DNA of 64,000 nucleotides from Adiantum capillus-veneris (GCA_014529385.2 CM043964.1:103051587-103115586), one strand, 5' to 3'; shown: positions 43,662 to 55,883, counted from the first letter of the stretch. The notes: generated from the sequence alone by a model not told the origin. A program made the numbers and translations.

Positions 43662-45665
43662 CTATAGAACCAATTGAATAAATCCTTTAGTGCATTGCTC
43701 CTTCTTTGTCCACCTCCCTTTCTCGTACATTTGAAAAAAGAAGTCCTCTCTTGATAGTGAGATTTTTCCATTCCCTAAGTATTCCATGTTGCAAGGGGTC
43801 CTTGTTTTGCAAAATATGGTCTATGCAGGTACATAATATGCTAAAAATAAAAAAAGTTAGTTGAACTCAATAGGATGCAAAGTAAAATACTATCCAGACT
43901 TTAGAAAGTAATTGAATACTCACCAAGTAATATGTGATGTCTTTTGCTCCCCAAGCATTTGTAATAGCAGTTATTAAAAGATTTATTGTCTTTTTAAAGT
44001 CATCTGTATAAGTAGCAGAGCTAACTTGTTGTCTCAAAAATTTCCAAAAATTGTCGAGCTTCTTCCACACTTCCATGTGTTTGTTGGCTACATCTGGTCT
44101 ACTTTTGACATTGGTTGTTATAACACAAAGATCCTTCCAGCATTTCCACATAGCATCAACTTGTTTGTTGTCATGGTTACTCAAAAATATTCTGGCTTTT
44201 GCTCCACCCATTGAAACATCTTGCAAAACATCACCGGTTCCTTTTGAAAGAATGGGATCTTTTTTTAGATGCACTTGACCACCATGAAAACCCATTTGAG
44301 AGAGCAAAGCCTCGCATTTTTCTATGCACTCGTCTGCAAGTTTAGTTGGATTAATAGAATATACATAGTGAAGATGGAGTCGAAGCAATTTGTCCAAGAT
44401 TCTAATCTCTGCATGCATTGTGCATATATGTACATTTTTTAAATCTATTGTTAGAATTGGATCCCAAATCATAGAAGACGATGGGTAGTCGATGAAGTTA
44501 ACACTATTCCTCGATGGTGCTTTTCCAACCTCGTGTACTGCAAGCCATCCTTTTGTTCCAGTGCTTGCCATGCAATATAGACATGGATACTTGGTATTGG
44601 CACCTCCACATACACCAAACATGCATTTTAAGGCTTTTAGGTCGGCATTCAAGTGCCATTCTACAAAAAAGTCACCCATGCCATCTACACAGAGTTTTTC
44701 ACCTGCATTTTGGTCCTGTGTAGCAGAAGGAATATCGGTCTGCAAAAATAACCATTTCAATGTATCGTGATTTTCTACTGGTATTTGAGCTGCTCCGATC
44801 CACCAAAGATCCATTTCTGATTGAGTTTTTTGGTATGGAGAATCAAGATTACCCTGGATATAGTCCAATGCTCTATTCATAAGGGATATGGATACTCTTT
44901 CCATTTTTTGACATTTTTGAATTTGAGCTTCATCCAATTTTAGAACAAATATACGTTTTCCTTCACAATCTACTTCTTGCATATTATAGTATCTCACCAT
45001 AGCAGATTGAATATTTTTTATACACATCCAAATGTTATTAAAAACATTATACTCAAAAGAAGATTTTTTTTTTCTGTTTTTCATATGGCATCGTTCCTTC
45101 TATATGATAGTACTCTCCAAAATGTTCGGGTATTTCTTCGTTTAATAGAGTCCTAACTTTCCCAAGATTGTGAGGCCTAGGCAACCCAAAAGCTTTAATC
45201 TTGTAATACTTTAAAATCTGAAACCAGGTTTTAGAGATGGCCCTGTAACCCCTTCTACTCACCCCCACTGTATCAAAAACTTCTTACATTTGAGAAGGTT
45301 GGACCAGTAAACCCAAATCTTTCAATAAACTTTGAAATACCAATTTCTTCTGAGTTTGATTTTTAGGAAGTTTCAAAAGTTTAAGAATATCACTTTTGTT
45401 CATTACCTCATTCAAAAATCTCACTCTTTCTTGAACATTGGACATATCAAATCCTAAAAGACTAGTCACATGTTCTCTAGTAATCTTTAATCTTTTTTTT
45501 CTTTGTCCAGAACCTTCTGTTAAGTTTACTACATCTTTCATTAGTTTTACTCGTGCTCTTAATCCTAATGGAGTTTCTTTTAAAGTCTGGTGATTTTCTT
45601 GTTTTAGAGATGCTATTTGGTTTTCAAGTTCTAAAATTCTTGTTACATTTACTTTAGATAATTAA
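43662..45665 (-). pseudogene. Transposase-like gene with Cys-x2-Cys knuckle, copy 1
   Basis: Minus strand. The N-terminal part opens at 45665 without an ATG and reads ILELENQIASLKQEN (coiled coil), then KITREHVTSLLGFDMSN. An in-frame TAA at 45281-45283 precedes VSRRGYRAISKTWFQILKYY; a frame change at a run of ten A (45064-45073) leads to the 405-aa core: RALDYIQGNLDSP, then DLKALKCMFGVCGG, KYPCLYCMAS (knuckle), VHICTMHAEIRILDKLLRLH and ANKHMEVWKKLDNFW. A 103-nt intron (43821-43923, GTGAGT...ATAG) joins YYL to a last exon ending at TAG 43662. The CxxC knuckle followed by a H-x3-R-I segment resembles uncharacterised RNase H-fold transposase-like proteins, but the expected Asp before that His is Thr. 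Family assignment is tentative. Confidence 0.5.
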
Positions 45666-46400
45666 TTTACCTAATTATTTTAGCAAAATTACTATGTTTT
45701 TAGAACAAATTAAAAGGAGGAAATTCATAAATTGTTTTAAATTGCTTTGAGTTATTCATTAGAGGTTAATGAAATGTTAGAAAACCCATGATAATTATGT
45801 CAAGCTCAGATAATTAATTTACCTAATTACTTTAGCAGAATTACACTATTTTTAGGAGAACTTAAAAGGGGGATATTAGTAAGTTGATTCAAATTTCTTT
45901 GAGTTATTTATTAGAGGTCTATTACATGTTAGGGAACCTGTGATAATTATGTCAAGCTGAGATAATTAATTTATCTAATTACTTTACCATAATTAATATG
46001 TTTTTAGGACACATAGAATAGGGGAAATTAGCAAATTTATTCAAATTTCTTTGAGTTAATTATCAGAGGTTAATCACACCTTAAGAAACCCATGATAATT
46101 ATGTTAACCTCAGATAATGAGTTTACCTAATTATCTCAGTAAAATTACATTATTTTTAGGAAAAATAAAAGGGGGAAGATAGTAAATTAATCCAAATCCC
46201 TTTTATATAATTATCAAATGTAGAACACACCTTGAGAAATCCGTGATAAATATCCTATCCTCAGATAAATAGTTTAAATACTTATCTTTATTAAAAGTAA
46301 CCGATTTTGCATATAAAATAGAGAAATAAAATTAGTAAATGAATTTATCTAATTATCAAATAAATACCTGAGGTTCAAAATCAATATTGAAGGTTGGGAA
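45656..46400. repeat. 152-bp AT-rich tandem repeats, copy 1
   Basis: Five diverging units starting agataattaatt or similar at 45656, 45808, 45960, 46112 and 46263. Internal landmarks tacctaatta, ctttgagtta and gataattatg recur at fixed spacing. They start at the 5' edge of the transposase-like gene. Confidence 0.9.
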
Positions 46401-46807
46401 AATTACCTCAGCATAAATGGTTAGTATAACAAATTATTATCAGAAAAATTTTACCTAAATTAAACCATAAGTATAGGAGAGAAAGGTTATAAATCAATTC
46501 TATGAAAATTCCTAAAAATAGAACATATTCAACTACAATTTAGGGTGATTAATCCATTAGCCAATAGAAATTTATAATTTACTAAGGCTAAAATGGAATA
46601 TAGACTAAGGATAAACCTAGTTAAAGGGCTTTCCAAATTAAATGGTAATTATGGGAAATTACTTATAGCATAAATAAGTTACAGGAGGAATATCCCATCA
46701 AATTGACTATTAAAGATACCTACTTACTCCAAAAATCCTTATTTTTGGGTAAAAAGGAAAAAGAAGATTATTCAATTAATAGATTAAGTCTTTTATAAGG
46801 CGCCGAC

Positions 46808-47017
46808 ATGGCTCCAAAGAGAAGCAGGGGAAATCCTCTTACTGAGAAAGAGGATGTTAGCAACAAAATAAATAAAGTCACTAATGACCATGAGGCTGGG
46901 CCTATCCATAGGCCGACGGAGGAAAGTCTACGGGCTCCCGCCCAACAGCACATGGACGAGCAGTCCCAGGTGGATTTCTATTTTGTTCACTTAAAATATT
47001 TTAAAGTTCATTTTTAA
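46808..47017 (+). other. Short ORF of unknown status (MAPKRSRGNPLTEK...), copy 1
   Basis: 69-aa ORF whose hydrophilic first 57 residues precede a cag/gtgg donor-like site, after which the sequence becomes AT-rich. It could be a first exon or chance. It lies upstream of an LTR end, so it may be inside the LTR. Confidence 0.25.
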
Positions 47018-48077
47018 GTTAGCATTGCATATAAGGTTAGGAAGGATAAACTGACTGAAAATGGAAGGTAACTTCCAACGTGCATTTTTTTATAATGTAG
47101 GAAAGAATTGTTTGGGTTAAAACTGGTTGAATTAGGAAAGATATGATTGATCATCCTTAAGACAGCTTGTCTCAAGACACCTCCGACTGCTTAGTATAAA
47201 TTGATGATAATGATTGGCTTCCTAGCCCACGGATAAATCGGTTACCCCCATGAACGTTGAATTTCTACTCCATGTCATCTTTTGATGTTTCTACATAAGT
47301 TAGGATACCGTTTTCTTAATCCTAGGGGAGCTGCCCGGTTGTATGGGCAACTGGTTTGGTGTATGGGCACCCGGAACCTTGGGTGGGGGTTTATCCACTC
47401 CGGATTGTGAATAAGGAATGGGTGTTGTTTTTTCACCCTTAGGTGGTCTTGAGACAAGAAGAGTACTGGTCATGGTTATTATGGATAATGTTTTGATTGA
47501 CAGTACCCTGCCTTAACTTTAAAGATGTCTGTTTGCTAAAAGAATGTTTTCAATCAAGGGCTGTTTTGATATAATTCTGTTATGAAGGATTAAAAGAAAC
47601 ATTATTTTAATTGTGATAAGAACGTGCTAGTAATTAAATAGCAAAAGAATCATGTGTGAGTGCGGGGTGGTAAGTGGGGATTGACTAAGGTTGTCAATCA
47701 TGGACAGGTGGACTTGATTAGTCAGGTAACTATCTATCTTTGTGCACTAAAACTTTTAGAAAACTTCTTCACTTGGAAGAGGAGTCCACCAGCGGCCCTC
47801 ACATCTGTTAGGGGAAAAAAGCGTTGCTTGAGGATACCTTAGCCCAATTGTGTAAGTTATAGGGCGAAAATAGTTTTTTGGACTTCTAAAAGGTTATCCC
47901 GTTTTCGCTGCGAGACAGGACTAGTTATTCTTCTAAGGCTATAGACCCAAGCCATCGTCAATGGTAAAGGTCTATTCCTTGGATTTTTCTTGTTTAGAGA
48001 CTCTCATTTTTATCAGACCTAGAGACCTGTCAAGGATCCCATATCGATCTTGGTATTGGCGGGTTCGGGACCTTACA
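47018..48077 (+). repeat. 5' LTR (3' portion) of a retroelement D, copy 1
   Basis: Ends ...ccttaca at 48077, two bases before a primer site, so this is the tail of a 5' LTR; where it starts is not clear. It contains an inverted pair cttgtctcaagacacct (near 47167) and aggtggtcttgagacaag (near 47441), one insertion apart from perfect. Confidence 0.55.
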
Positions 48078-48079
48078 AG

Positions 48080-48092
48080 TGGTATCAGAGCC
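48080..48092 (+). promoter_or_regulatory. Primer binding site of retroelement D, copy 1
   Basis: TGGTATCAGAGCC, exact iMet tRNA complement, followed by taggtt. Confidence 0.9.
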
Positions 48093-48189
48093 TAGGTTTC
48101 AAAGCCTGGGTTAGTTTGGAAAAATTTGTTTTTTCTGAAAATGTAAGAAGAAAAAAAATATATATATATGTAAATATATAAAAAATAAA

Positions 48190-48675
48190 TTTGGTTAGCT
48201 AACCAAAGGCTTATGCGTCGATAATTCAGGAAGATCCTGTGATTGAATATCGCAAATTCCAAGTCTTTGAGCTTATTTATGAGAGTGCTTGTCGTTCTCC
48301 AAACTATTTTTTCCAACGAAACGTGATGGAGCTACTGATGAAGGATCACACTCCTCATTTGACTCAGATAAATAAAGGCTGAGAGCTTGAATGGAGCAAT
48401 GAAGGCGCGACTTATTACATCAATGCTTGGAAGTTGGGATGTCTTACCACGGATTTAAAGAAACTAAGCTGGGCTGAAGAATTTAGAGTGGTTCAGTTAT
48501 ACTACTTCTTGAGTACAAACTCGAGTATCACTGTTCCCACCTACCCAAGAGGCACGGGAAAACCCGTGAACGAATGGGTATGGGATAGAGTGGTGGAGAT
48601 AATTCCATATCGAAGAATCAGAACTTTTTCTCAGAATACCCCTAAGAATTTGGACCTTCTAATTTTCTTTCTGAT
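48190..48675 (+). pseudogene. Gag-like N-terminal region of retroelement D, cut by duplication junction
   Basis: Open frame with PVIEYRKFQVFELIYESACR, an in-frame TGA near 48379, then GCLTTDLKKLSWAEEF and WVWDRVVEIIPYRRI. It is cut at 48675, where the second copy of the duplicated unit begins; its continuation is seen only after 62674. Position after the primer site and a later zinc knuckle make gag the best reading. Confidence 0.55.
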
Positions 48676-48717
48676 ACATACATAAAGCATCAAAATAAAT
48701 ACATGAGCCACACTTAC

Positions 48718-49514
48718 AGTGAGTGTAGTCATCCGGCACCTTGACTCAAGATATCTCCATGCATTTGCAAGCACCCTCCATCCACAAGATGTTGAGTCTG
48801 TCTCTGTAAAGGCACTTTTTGATTGTAGTACTTGAAAGCTTCTATATCATAATCCTTATTTGTGGTACTCAGGTGACCAACAATAAGTTTGGTAGCACTG
48901 CAAGAAGACATTGAATCAAAAAGCTACTAATAGAAAACAATGGGCCATCATCAAGCATAGATTATGCTTCATACTTACAGTTTACTTTTCCCATGGATAC
49001 TTGACAATGAATTCATAAATATAATATCTTTCTCCAAAAGATTGAAGATAATAAGACTCCAATGTCCTCTACAAAATAAAAAAAATTAGCTAAAAATACC
49101 ACAAAATGTTAAAAATAGCATGTAAGGAGTTAAGATTTACCCTTCAACATAGGGGTATAATATGTAATTGTAGGTCAGCATGTTAAAATCATCAAAAAAA
49201 CTTGAAAGGGTTCCTTGCTTGAAAAGGCATTGTGTCACTAGAGGGTGAAGTATGGAAATTTGCATAGCTAGAGCCTCTGGAAGATCCCTTATAAGACACC
49301 TGGAAAAGAAAACACAAGCCCCAATGAGCCCCTTGTGCCTAGACGCCTTGCACATGCACTAATAATTATCAAAGGAGCAACACATACCTGAGACAGATAT
49401 AGAGCACAGTGTCACCAAGCTCAATGTTGGGATTTACAAGCATACTTGTGTCTTGAGGGAATATATCCAAATACGCCTCAGTATCTCCAAACAAGGAGAC
49501 ATCCACCACCATTT
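48718..49514 (-). pseudogene. Ulp1-like protease exons a-d, copy 2 (last exon missing)
   Basis: Exons at 49388-49514, 49141-49299, 48979-49068 and 48718-48897 with the same splice sites and the same frameshift between KVPLQ and TSCGW as copy 1. One substitution in exon b changes Ser to Asn (DDFNML). The H1-like last exon is absent because the duplicated unit begins 43 bp further on. Confidence 0.6.
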
Positions 49515-49836
49515 TGTAAAGAAAGAGGATGCAAGAGAGCTACACAAGACAAGCACAAAGCACACAGAGATGGAAAGCTTCTTCTTCTTCTTCACAGGAA
49601 AGAGAGTACAAAATGACTAAGTGCTAAAGCTGAAAAGTAGCACATATGTACATGCAGTCACTAAGTGTGAACTCGCTAGAAGCGTACTAGGCTGGCACTA
49701 TATGTGTAGTCCAGCTGTAGAATCACTGGCAGAGATCCTCCATGTCGGTCACCTAACGCGCCAGTGAGTAAATGCCGTAAACGGCCAAGACCCGTAGTGG
49801 ATGCCAGCTCAAGGTGTAGAGATCGACATCTCAACA
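49515..49836 (-). repeat. 3' LTR of copia C, copy 2
   Basis: 322 bp counterpart of 34758-35079. Confidence 0.95.
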
Positions 49837-49850
49837 CTCCCCCTCGAGCT

Positions 49851-52800
49851 CTACATGTCGCAGAGTCCAAGCATAGTCCGGAAACATCGAAGCTTCTCAG
49901 CTCCGAGGGCCTTGGTAAAGATATCCGCTATCTTCTCCTCTGTGCTGATGTAGACCATGTCGATGTCGCCCGCCAACACTCTCTCTCGAAAGTAGTGGTA
50001 ATGGACCTCTATGTGCTTGTTCGTGGCATGGAACACTGGGTTCCTAGACAACTGCATGCTGCTGAGGTTGTCACAATGGATGAAAATCTGCTGGTCCACC
50101 TGCACTCCCAAGTCCTCAAGTAATGTGCGTAGCCAAGCTACCTCGCACGCCGCAACTGCTGCACCTCTGTACTCGGCCTTTGTGCTTGACAAAGCAACTG
50201 TAGGCTGCTTTTTGCTGCTCCAAGTAACAGTAGCACTCCCAAAAGAGAACATGAAGCCACTCGTAGATCTCCTATCAACAATGCTACCTGCCCAATCTAC
50301 ATCTGTATACCCATACAATGCTAATGGTGCATCTGTTGCATAGAACAATGCGTAGTCAAGAGTCCCTTGCACATACCTAAGTGTGCGTCGTACTCCATCC
50401 AAATGTGGCTTCCTCGGAATCTGCATGAACTGACTCTTCAAGCCTACTATGTAGCTCAAGTCTGGCCTCGTGATAGTCAAGTAGATTAGACTACCCACAA
50501 TCTTCCTGTACATGTTGACATCCTCAACAACATCACCCTTCTCTGCACTCAGCTTTGCATTCACATCCAAGGGAATAGAAATTGGATTACAATCAGCCAT
50601 ACCATACTTTGACAACATGTCCAAAGCATATTGTCTCTGTGATAGCCATACACCCTCTGGAGTCCTGGTCACCTCAATGCCAAGAAACTAGCGCAACTCG
50701 CCTAAATCTTTCATTTCAAACTCCTGTTTGAGAAGACCCTTCACATGGTCAATCTCCATAGCATTGTTACCAACAATAATAAGTTCATCTACATATATGG
50801 TAATGACCACAATTCCCACATCACTCTCACGTACATAGAGTGAATGATCAGCATGAGCTCTCCTAAACCCAATACTGACAAGATACTTGGCAATCCTGTC
50901 ATACCATGCTCTAGAGCCCTGCTTCAAACCATACAAAGCTTTGAGAAGTCTGCATACATAATCTGGGTAACCTGGATCGACATAACCAGGTGGTTGATCC
51001 ATATACACTTCCTCTTGCAACTCACCATTCAAGAAGGCATTCTTTACATCCATTTGATGCATAATCCATCCTCTAGATGCATCCACTGCTATGACAGCTC
51101 TCACAGTCGTCATCTTTGCCACTGGAGCAAAGGTCTCCTCATAGTCTATGCCATACGTCTGTGCATAACCCTTTGCGACCAGCCTTGCCTTGTGACACTC
51201 AATGTTACCATCAGCCTTATGCTTGGTTTTATACACCCATTTACAGCCAATAGCTTTCTTGCCACTTGGCAATGGCACCAACTCCCATGTGTCGTTTGCT
51301 TCCAATGCAGCCATCTCTTCATTCATTGCATCATCCCAATGCACATTTCCAATTGCATCCTCAAAACATGTGGGCTCCACATCTTGTATCACCTTAGCCA
51401 TGTAGGCTTGGTGATGCGCTAGATACCCATCATAAGTCAATTTCTGAACTGGATTTCTGACTCTGTTAGATCTGCGCGGTCCTGGGTCACTCCTTTGCCC
51501 TCTAGCATCTTCTCGTACTTTCCTTACACCAGGTGTCCTAACAGCCGGAATTCCAAATTCCTCATCAAGACTTTGTTCAGAACCATCTGAATCCATGTCT
51601 ACATGTGAAAAACCTGATGATGCATCAGCCATAAAGGGAGGTTCATCAACCTTTTCCTTTCCTTTTTGTGATACATTCCCTGTACCTGTTGGTGGAGTAA
51701 CCTGCGTACGTAGTCTACCATTCCATGGCTTCTCAACAGAGCCACGAGAAGAGGACTCTTGTGGTCGGTTGGACCCCAAACATCTGTGTGCACCACCTCA
51801 AGTGGCTTTTTACATACATTGCGCTCATGTGGAAATGAGCCCTTTAACTGTTTTCCAAACTGGCATGCTGCACACACTTTATGCATTCCATCCACCTTGA
51901 ATTTGGGCAAACCTTTTACAATCTGTTTTGATTGCATGCTGCGCAATCTCTTCTCATTGACATGGCCAATGCGTTTGTGCCAAATGTCAACATCAGCCAC
52001 AACACCTGTGCCTTGTGCAAATAATGCAGCTTTTACCTCAGGCATGTCTACATTCAGCGTAAACATTCTGCCCACACATTTGCCCTCTGTGATGAGCTTA
52101 CAGCCATTCTGGAAATCTTCTACATAACAGCCATTCGGATTGAAGTGAACCTGCAAACCCTGCTCAACCATTTTTCCAACAGAAACAAGATTCTTTGTAA
52201 TGTTTGGGACATGAAGTACATCTGCTAAGTACTTTGATTTCCCACTCTTCGTATTTAGAGGTATGTCCCCTACATGAGCAATGGGGTGAGCTGTGTCATC
52301 TCCTGTATGCACATAGCCTGACACATCTAGTTTGCGCATATCTCTAAACCACTCTCCACGAGACGTCATGTGATTAGAGGCACCTGGATCCACATACCAA
52401 ACATCATCTTGGGTGGAGTTCTCTACAGTCATCGTATTCATTACATGCTGCATAACAAACATGCGCTCGTTTTTGCTGTCATCTGCATCTGTGCTAGTAG
52501 ATGCATAGTTGCCTTGTTCTCTCTTTCCACTTGCTTTTCCCTTTGGACAGTCACGTGACATGTGACCTCTTTCACCACAAGTCCAACATTCTCTGCTATC
52601 TGGAGTATGTTGCTGCCTGCTTGATCCTACACCACGACCTCTTTGACTCCCCCTGCCTTGAGACTGGTTTCCCTTTCCACCTGTATTGTTTTGATTTGAT
52701 TGACCTTCCAGAAATTGGCCCCTGCAACCCCTTGGGCCTCGACCACGACCTCTACCTCTACCTATGTTGGAGTTAGAATAGAAGGCCTGTTCAGAATTAT

Positions 52801-53416
52801 TTCTGCCATGAGAAGAAGATGTGTCAAGGTTCTTCTCCTCAAGAATAAGCATAGAAATCAAATCTTGGAACACGGGGATGTCGTCTCTTGTATTCATGGA
52901 AGACCTAAAATGTACATACTCATCTCCTAGACCATCCAAGCATGCACGGACAATGTCATCGTCTTCCACTGAGACTTTAATAGATCCAAGAGCCTCAATG
53001 ATACTCTTGATCTTCAAGGCATAATCATTGATTGAGAGGTTGTTCCTCTTAATCTGATTTAGCTCCGACTTTAGTTGAAGCTTCCTGGCCTTGGTGTTCA
53101 CCTCGAACACTCTGCCTAAGTTTCTCCATGCAATGGCGGGGGTTTCAGCATCCTGTAGATAGCCCATCATGGCATCTGTGATGCTCATAGAAAGCCAATA
53201 CATCACTTTTCTCTGGCCTTGTTGCCAGTCCCTCAAAGCTTTCCTTTGTTCTGCTGTAGCATTTGCCTCGGGAATCTCTGGTTCCTTTTCATTGTCTCCT
53301 TCTACATAGTCCCAATAACCTTTTCCTTTTAGGAAATTTGTTATTCTCAACTTCCATGGAGGGTAGTTATTTTTCTCAAGCTTCTCAGTAACAATCTGAC
53401 TGAAACCGTCAGACAT
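49851..53416 (-). pseudogene. Copia C gag-pol, copy 2, integrase deletion and one stop
   Basis: Gag, knuckle, protease and pre-integrase are open from 53416. At 51766/51767 a 742-bp deletion removes most of the integrase core from just after HTDVWGP and shifts the frame. RT to RNase H is open again apart from a TAG at 50688-50690 (Tyr in copy 1). The three nonsense codons of copy 1 are absent. The same DPGAS and YVDE residues occur. Confidence 0.95.
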
Positions 53417-53729
53417 CTTGAAGCACTAAGACAAAATAGATGCAATCTGCAAAAACCTGCAAATCTGTTGAACTTGCTATCGTGGTACCTGTAACGCTTT
53501 CTACACTCAACGAGTGTCCACAATCAAGCGTACATACAACCACTGTACTTGTACAGTAAATCTCTGTGTACTGCACTTTGGAGACCTGTTCAGAAACTTG
53601 TGCGAAAAACCCCTAAAATTTTTTTCGCTGCGCAAGGCGCCTTCGGCATCTGGTCGTGGATTGCGAACGAAGGGATTGTGATTCTATTGCTCTCTTAGCC
53701 TCTCTTGCCTGCACCAGGCTCTGATACCA

Positions 53730-54051
53730 TGTAAAGAAAGAGGATGCAAGAGAGCTACACAAGACAAGCACAAAGCACACAGAGATGGAAAGCTTCTTCT
53801 TCTTCTTCACAAAAAAGAGAGTACAAAATGACTAAGTGCTAAAGCTGAAAAGTAGCACATATGTACATGCGGTCACTAAGTGTGAACTCGCTAGAAGCGT
53901 ACTAGGCTGGCACTATATGTGTAGTCCAGCTATAGAATCATTGGCAGAGATCCTCCGTGTCAGTCACCTAACGCGCCAGTGAGTAAATGCCGTAAACGGC
54001 CAAGACCCGTAGTGGATGCCAGCTCAAGGTGTAGAGCTCGACATCTCAACA
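53730..54051 (-). repeat. 5' LTR of copia C, copy 2
   Basis: 322 bp counterpart of 39715-40036. Confidence 0.95.
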
Positions 54052-54161
54052 CATTTGGCCTGTGTCTTTTTCATAAAGAAGAGAGTTGGATGCCAGCTCA
54101 AGGTGTAGAGCTCCCTCTCAACCTCCTTTCCTGCTTTGATATCCTGGGCCTTTCTTGTCTC

Positions 54162-54719
54162 TTACTCATGTGTAACATCCTCAATGACAACCCCATAATC
54201 TTTCTGCTGCTTGGAAGGAGGGATGTTTAAAATTTGGAAGGCTCTAAGATCCTCACTAGGAATGAGCTCAAGAGCCTTATCAAACTTGTACCTTAGCCTT
54301 GACACAAGCACAAAATCTTTGCTCATAAGTGTGACCCTGTGAGCAAATGCAGCTGCAATGTAGCTATCATTCATAAAGTCTATGAGAAAATCCTCAACAG
54401 CTTCCTGAAGGCACATCACAGCTTGAGATTGCCACCTTAGTGATACAAAAGTTTTGATATTCATCATGCTTAGAAGTCTATCTGATATCTCTTTGACAAC
54501 TCTCATGAAAGAGAGCTTTGGAATCAGTAGACAAGTAGACTTTTGTGCTTTTTTTATTTCTCTTAGGGATTTCACCTGATAATTCAATCTTTTTCTAGCA
54601 TTGGGCCTCTGATGAGGTAGTGGAGGGGGTGCTTTCTCTGCATCTTTCTCAACATCATCTATTTCTGGATCAGTTGGGGCTTGGTAGACCTTCCTTGTAG
54701 TGTGTTTAGTCCTCGCCAT
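54162..54719 (-). CDS. CENH3-like histone H3 variant ORF (185 aa), copy 2
   Basis: Same protein as 40147-40704 with no amino-acid difference, and I see no nucleotide difference. Intact tail (MARTKH), alpha-N, long loop 1, alpha-2 and alpha-3, plus the C-terminal extension. It sits about 105 bp from the copia TSD, with the Ulp1-like exons beyond. Confidence 0.8.
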   Translation of the reverse strand: MARTKHTTRKVYQAPTDPEIDDVEKDAEKAPPPLPHQRPNARKRLNYQVKSLREIKKAQKSTCLLIPKLSFMRVVKEISDRLLSMMNIKTFVSLRWQSQAVMCLQEAVEDFLIDFMNDSYIAAAFAHRVTLMSKDFVLVSRLRYKFDKALELIPSEDLRAFQILNIPPSKQQKDYGVVIEDVTHE

Positions 54720-54745
54720 TTGGGTAAAAATACACGGCACCACGC

Positions 54746-55883
54746 CATAGACGCGTCACCCATAACCTGCAAGATGTACCTATCGCGCCGTGTGTGAAGA
54801 GAATGGTATTGGGGAGAGACACCAACACGACGCGATAGAAGGGTGACCCACGCTCTGGAGTATGTCCTTATCGCGTCGTATGTGAGCACCGGAACTTCCA
54901 AAGAAAACAAACAAAATGACCTGTACGACGCGATAGAGGGCACACCCACACCCTAGAACATCACCGTATCGCGTCGTATGCGAGCTTTGGAAATTTTTTG
55001 TAATCCAAGCAAAAAGACCTGCATGACGTGATAAGGGGCTCATTGAGGCTTTGCAACATGCCCGTATCGTGTCGTATGGGATGCTTAGAATTTTTCAATA
55101 AATCAAGAAATAAGACCTTCACGAAGCGATAGAAGGTGCACCCACATGCCCAAACACATCCCGGACGCGTCGTTTGAGAAGAAGCTTGCCTTAGTGAAAA
55201 AATGCACAGTGCGGAAGAATGTAGAAAGTGCGGATGGGTGAAAGTGTGGGTAGTCGAGGACGACACGACACGAATGTGGAGTATGGGAGAAATCAAAGAA
55301 TGAGTGCGTGATAGGGCTTTATATACATCCGATTGTCCATAGGACGACCGTTGTACGTAGGCCATGTGGCACGTATCCATGGCTGACACGTGTCAATAAC
55401 GGTCATATTTCGGATCCTATATAAATCTTGGTCTCGAATGTTATTAATGTTGCACGTTTAATTGTCCCAAACGACGCAATTTATTACTAGTTTTTGTGTA
55501 CTAGTCCTCTCGTCCCGCACGACGCGCCTGTTGGCATTTGCACACCGGTGGTCCATCCTCTATCGCGTCGTTCGGGGTTCTTGTTGTCCGCTTTGGTGTG
55601 CCTTCGTCCCGCATGACGCGTAGGTACGTAGTTGCACAGTCAGGGTCCAACGTATATCGCGTGGTTTGGGTTTCTCATTGGCACTCGTACTCATTTGAAA
55701 ACTTTGGGGTCAGCCTCTATCGCGTGGTTTGAGTTTCTCATTGGCATCGACACGACGCGATACGAGCAAGTTGCCAATCTTGGAACCCACCCCTATCGCT
55801 TTGTGCTAGTGAGGTTCTGAGACCCAATGTCGGGCGCTCTGTTCTCAGTTTAGCCCTCCCCCTCATCGCTCTATATCGCTTTG
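54746..55883. promoter_or_regulatory. Divergent promoter and leader hairpin arrays, copy 2
   Basis: TATA boxes at 55318-55325 (minus) and 55418-55425 (plus) and hairpin repeats on both sides as in copy 1. Most base differences from copy 1 are C/T or G/A changes at CpG; for example one unit reads tatcgtgtcg here and tattgcatcg in copy 1. A 16-bp deletion lies near 55870. Confidence 0.7.

Larger units (their letters stand above)
33917..48675. repeat. Tandem duplication, copy 1 (about 14.76 kb)
   Basis: Nearly identical to 48674-62674. The junction at 48674-48675 joins sequence found at the right end of copy 2 (ctgat at 62670) to sequence found at the left end here (acatacataaag at 33919); two bases (at) are shared by both parents. 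Offsets are 14757 up to 37009, 14015 from 37752, and 13999 after about 41875. Differences are sparse single bases. Confidence 0.95.
49510..54056 (-). mobile_element. Copia LTR retrotransposon C, copy 2
   Basis: LTRs 49515-49836 and 53730-54051, TSD CATTT at 49510-49514 and 54052-54056, primer site 53718-53729. Same insertion as copy 1, carried along by the duplication, but 742 bp shorter. Its purine tract (gagggggag on minus, near 49838) is intact. Confidence 0.95.

Noticed and set aside
44690-44720. RAG1-like catalytic DGMGD motif in the transposase-like protein
   Set aside because: It lies directly before the DLKALK segment, too close for the RAG1/Transib spacing; probably coincidence.
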